From: an uncultured Pseudomonadota bacterium
GTDB taxonomy: Bacteria > Pseudomonadota > Gammaproteobacteria > Burkholderiales > Burkholderiaceae
Length of the DNA: 15,004 nt
NCBI GenBank assembly: GCA_946480245.1
Contig: CAMLIZ010000115.1
Location: forward strand, 1 to 15,004
Direction: 5' to 3'
Part shown: in pieces, positions 12,874 through 15,004 of the stretch
Layout of the letters: every line of letters starts with the position of its first letter
Position numbering within the stretch: the stretch's first letter is position 1
The notes under the pieces: model-generated
Seen by the model: only the letters and a program-made list of their open reading frames with translations
Databases searched by the model: none
What the model was told of the DNA's origin: nothing
Made by a program: the position numbers and the translations under genes

Positions 12874-15004
12874 TCAATGGTCCGCCGGCGGCAGCCACCG
12901 CCAGCGGTACTCGGTGATGCGATGGCCCGGCGCCGCGTGCGAGCCGCTGGCGTCGAGGATGAAGCTTTCGCCGTGCGCCACGGTGCGGTCGGGGCCGGCG
13001 TCCGCCACCGGCGGCGCCAGCGCGGCAGGCGCACCGGCCAGGCGCGGGTCGAGCGCGGCGGCGCCGATCAGGTAGTCGCCCAGCCCGAGGCCGCTGCGCT
13101 GCACCTGCACGGGCCGCGGCAGGCGCGGCGGGCCGAGGTAGGTGTCCACGCCCACCAGGCTGGCGATGCCCACCAGCAGCGGCCAGCTGGCCTGCGCCAC
13201 CTGCAGCGCCACGTGCGCCGGCGCCTCCAGGCGCGCGATGCGCCGGATCAGCGCCAGGTCCTGCGGCTGCACCGATTGGTGCACCAGCACGGTCGCGCGG
13301 TGCGCGAGGCGCGCGTCGAAGTCGATGGCGGCGGCGTTCTCCGCGGCGCTGGCCTGGTCGGCGTTGAACAAGGCCATCAGCTCGCTGCGTTCGCGATCGC
13401 CCACGAACAGCGTGTCGCCGACCACCGAGTTGCCGCTGACCTGCAGGCCGGGCAGCAGCGGGTCGTGCTCGTCGGCCAGATCCACGCCGAGCAAGGTGGC
13501 CAGGATGCGGCGCAGCCGGAAGTCCTCGATCACCACCACCTCGCCGCCGCGCACGGCGCCGGCGGTGGCCACGTCCAGCGCCAGGCGCAGGCCGGTGCGC
13601 GTGCCATGCCAGCGCGCCAGGTCGGGCGCGGCGCGCAGCCAGTCGCGCCGGCGCTCGGGCGGCAGCGCGGGGTCGAAGGCCACGCCGATCCAGCTGCCCA
13701 GCCAGTCGAGCTGCGCGTCGGCCACCACCGCGGGGTGGCTGAGCAGGTGCGCCGCGGCCACCTTGTCTTCGAGCCGCGTGAGCACCCCTTCGAAGTTGGC
13801 GAGCAGGCGTGCGTTGAAGTCGGCCGGCGTGGCACGCGGCCGGTACACGTGGATCGCGCCGTCCTCCAGCCGCAAGCGCCAGGCCTGCCGCGCGTCGAGC
13901 AGCAGCCAGGCCTGGCCGCTGCGTTCGACCACGATGCTGGCGGCCGCGCCCAGGCTCACCTGCTCCAGTGCCAGGCGTGCGCGCAGCGCGCTGCCCGGGG
14001 CGCCGGCGGCGTCCAGGTCGGCGGCAAACGCGGCATCGATCTGCGCCACGGACTCGCCGGGCGCAGCCGCGGCCGCGCCGAACAGCGACTCGCGGTACAG
14101 CCGCGGCAGGTAGCGGTCGGCATACGAGAAGCGGCTGCCCCAGGCGCGCAGCGCGGCGATCTCGGGGCCCGAGCGGCCGTCGCCATGCAGCACCAGCCGC
14201 ACCCACAGGTAGCGCCCGACCAGCGAGCGCACACGTTGCCGCGTGTTCTGCAGCAGCACCGAGAACAGGCCGCGCACGCCGGGCTCGCGCGCGCCGCCGA
14301 GCAAGCCGGGGTGATGCGGCAGCTCGCTGGCGCTGGGCTCCCACACGGCCAGCGGCACCTGGGGCGCTTGCAGCGCGGCGTCGAGCGCCGCCACGTCCTC
14401 GCCGAAACCGTGCGGATGCCAGGCCAGCGCGTCGTCGCCCGCCGGCGGCGCAGGCTCGTTGGTGGCGGCCAGCCAGGCCACGAAGCCGGTGTGCGGCGGC
14501 AGCACGGCCTCGGCGAACAGCCGATGCCACACGGTGGTGGTGTCGCCGCTGTCGATCAACCGGGTGACCAGGCCCGACGGGCCGAGCGCGTAGTTCTGCG
14601 CCTCGCCGCGGCGGGCCAGCTGGTTCAGCGACAGCGGGTACAGCGGCTCGGCACCCGCACTGCTCAGCGGGTAGTGCGGCGGCTGCGCGATGCCGTTGGC
14701 GAACGGCGCTTCCACCGCGTCGGCGGCCAGCGGGTACACCTCGCCGAGCGGCAGCACCGTGCCGGCGCTGGCGCTGGGGAGATCGAAGGCCGGCGCATCG
14801 TGCCGGCCCGGCACGCGCAGCGCAACGCGCCCGGGCGCCAGCCAGGCCGCGGCATACGCATACGCCGCGCCCTGCAGCTGCAGCGCCGCGTCGAAGCGCT
14901 GCTGCTCGGGCAGCCAGCGGCGCACCGCGGCGCTGCCGTTGCCGTCGGTCCAGATGAGCATCAGCAGCGCGCCGTCGGGGCCGGCGGCCAGCGCCAGCGG
15001 CGTC
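12874..15004 (-). CDS. gpI-like tail/baseplate protein (TIGR02242 type) with C-terminal half-PKD, 5' end off the right edge
   Basis: The frame is open from the right window edge; the ATG at 14961 is internal-looking, since 14 further codons upstream read TPLALAAGPDGALL and continue the same beta-rich pattern. The true start lies outside. Residue numbers here count from that ATG. Residues 1 to about 90 look like blades of a propeller-like region (PDGALLMLIWTDG, WLAPGRVALRVPG). Residues about 245-295 hold GRYLWVRLVLHGDG and RFSYADRYLPRLYRES. Residues about 385-500 hold NFEGVLTRLEDKV, LDWLGSWIGVAFDPALPPER, HGTRTGLRLALDVAT and IEDFRLRR. Together these are the signature of the phage tail protein domain TIGR02242, related to P2 gpI baseplate wedge proteins. 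The last 45 residues (VADAGPDRTVAHGESFILDA through ITEYRWRWLPP) are the N-terminal half of a PKD domain and stop before its final strands. It is the probable baseplate component of an eCIS. Confidence 0.88.
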   Translation of the reverse strand, partial: TPLALAAGPDGALLMLIWTDGNGSAAVRRWLPEQQRFDAALQLQGAAYAYAAAWLAPGRVALRVPGRHDAPAFDLPSASAGTVLPLGEVYPLAADAVEAPFANGIAQPPHYPLSSAGAEPLYPLSLNQLARRGEAQNYALGPSGLVTRLIDSGDTTTVWHRLFAEAVLPPHTGFVAWLAATNEPAPPAGDDALAWHPHGFGEDVAALDAALQAPQVPLAVWEPSASELPHHPGLLGGAREPGVRGLFSVLLQNTRQRVRSLVGRYLWVRLVLHGDGRSGPEIAALRAWGSRFSYADRYLPRLYRESLFGAAAAAPGESVAQIDAAFAADLDAAGAPGSALRARLALEQVSLGAAASIVVERSGQAWLLLDARQAWRLRLEDGAIHVYRPRATPADFNARLLANFEGVLTRLEDKVAAAHLLSHPAVVADAQLDWLGSWIGVAFDPALPPERRRDWLRAAPDLARWHGTRTGLRLALDVATAGAVRGGEVVVIEDFRLRRILATLLGVDLADEHDPLLPGLQVSGNSVVGDTLFVGDRERSELMALFNADQASAAENAAAIDFDARLAHRATVLVHQSVQPQDLALIRRIARLEAPAHVALQVAQASWPLLVGIASLVGVDTYLGPPRLPRPVQVQRSGLGLGDYLIGAAALDPRLAGAPAALAPPVADAGPDRTVAHGESFILDASGSHAAPGHRITEYRWRWLPPADH

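Noticed and set aside
12855..12876. Frameshift or nonsense mutation breaking a single PKD protein
   Set aside because: The junction has a stop, a 19-base gap and a strong ribosome site, and the second junction shows a neat GTGA overlap. Two such clean junctions argue for real gene boundaries.
12540..13034. Longer start for the 104-aa protein (164 residues)
   Set aside because: The extension would overlap the end of the gpI-like gene in another frame, while the ATG at 12854 has an excellent AGGAG at the right distance and its first residues align with the start of the 70-aa paralogue.
12695..14530. Minus-strand open frame of 611 codons in another frame
   Set aside because: It overlaps the gpI-like gene, which has a clear TIGR02242 signature. 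This frame is Arg/Ala/Gly-rich with no domain pattern.

Overview
The window is a very GC-rich (roughly 70% or more) bacterial segment. Coding is entirely on the minus strand, so genes read from right to left. Strong GC bias at third codon positions, Ala/Pro/Arg-rich proteins and Shine-Dalgarno-type ribosome sites fit a high-GC proteobacterium. The Burkholderiales are a reasonable guess from general flavour, but nothing here fixes the taxon.

Nine genes form one tightly packed operon-like array with no gap above about 25 bases and several 4-base stop/start overlaps. In transcription order they are: (1) a tail/baseplate protein of the TIGR02242 (P2 gpI-like) type, running off the right edge, with half a PKD (Ig-like) domain at its C-terminus; (2) a 104-aa protein built as PKD C-half followed by PKD N-half; (3) a 70-aa protein that is only a PKD C-half; (4-6) three proteins of 302, 635 and 1654 aa that share a related N-terminal module of about 80 residues; (7) a 471-aa protein with a faint resemblance to the tape-measure-like proteins of contractile injection systems; (8) a 633-aa AAA+ ATPase; (9) a DUF4157 (eCIS core) protein with an HEAAH motif, running off the left edge.

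A gpI-like baseplate protein, an AAA+ ATPase and a DUF4157 protein in one operon is the hallmark of an extracellular contractile injection system (eCIS), a headless phage-tail-like particle. The sheath, tube, LysM, spike, PAAR and gp25 genes are not in this window and would be expected upstream, beyond the right edge. The DUF4157 protein is the likely cargo-related end and the ATPase the likely remodelling or loading factor.

The most unusual part is the middle. Two Ig-like PKD domains appear to be cut at gene boundaries, so that each half sits in a different polypeptide (initiator, extender and cap-like arrangement). A tandem family of three growing proteins (302, 635, 1654 aa) looks like an accessory baseplate, fibre or surface apparatus. 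The 1654-aa member carries two copies of a beta-sandwich module and a long helical half. No RNA genes, CRISPR arrays, insertion sequences, promoters or terminators could be supported, and there is no gene-free stretch of 300 bases.
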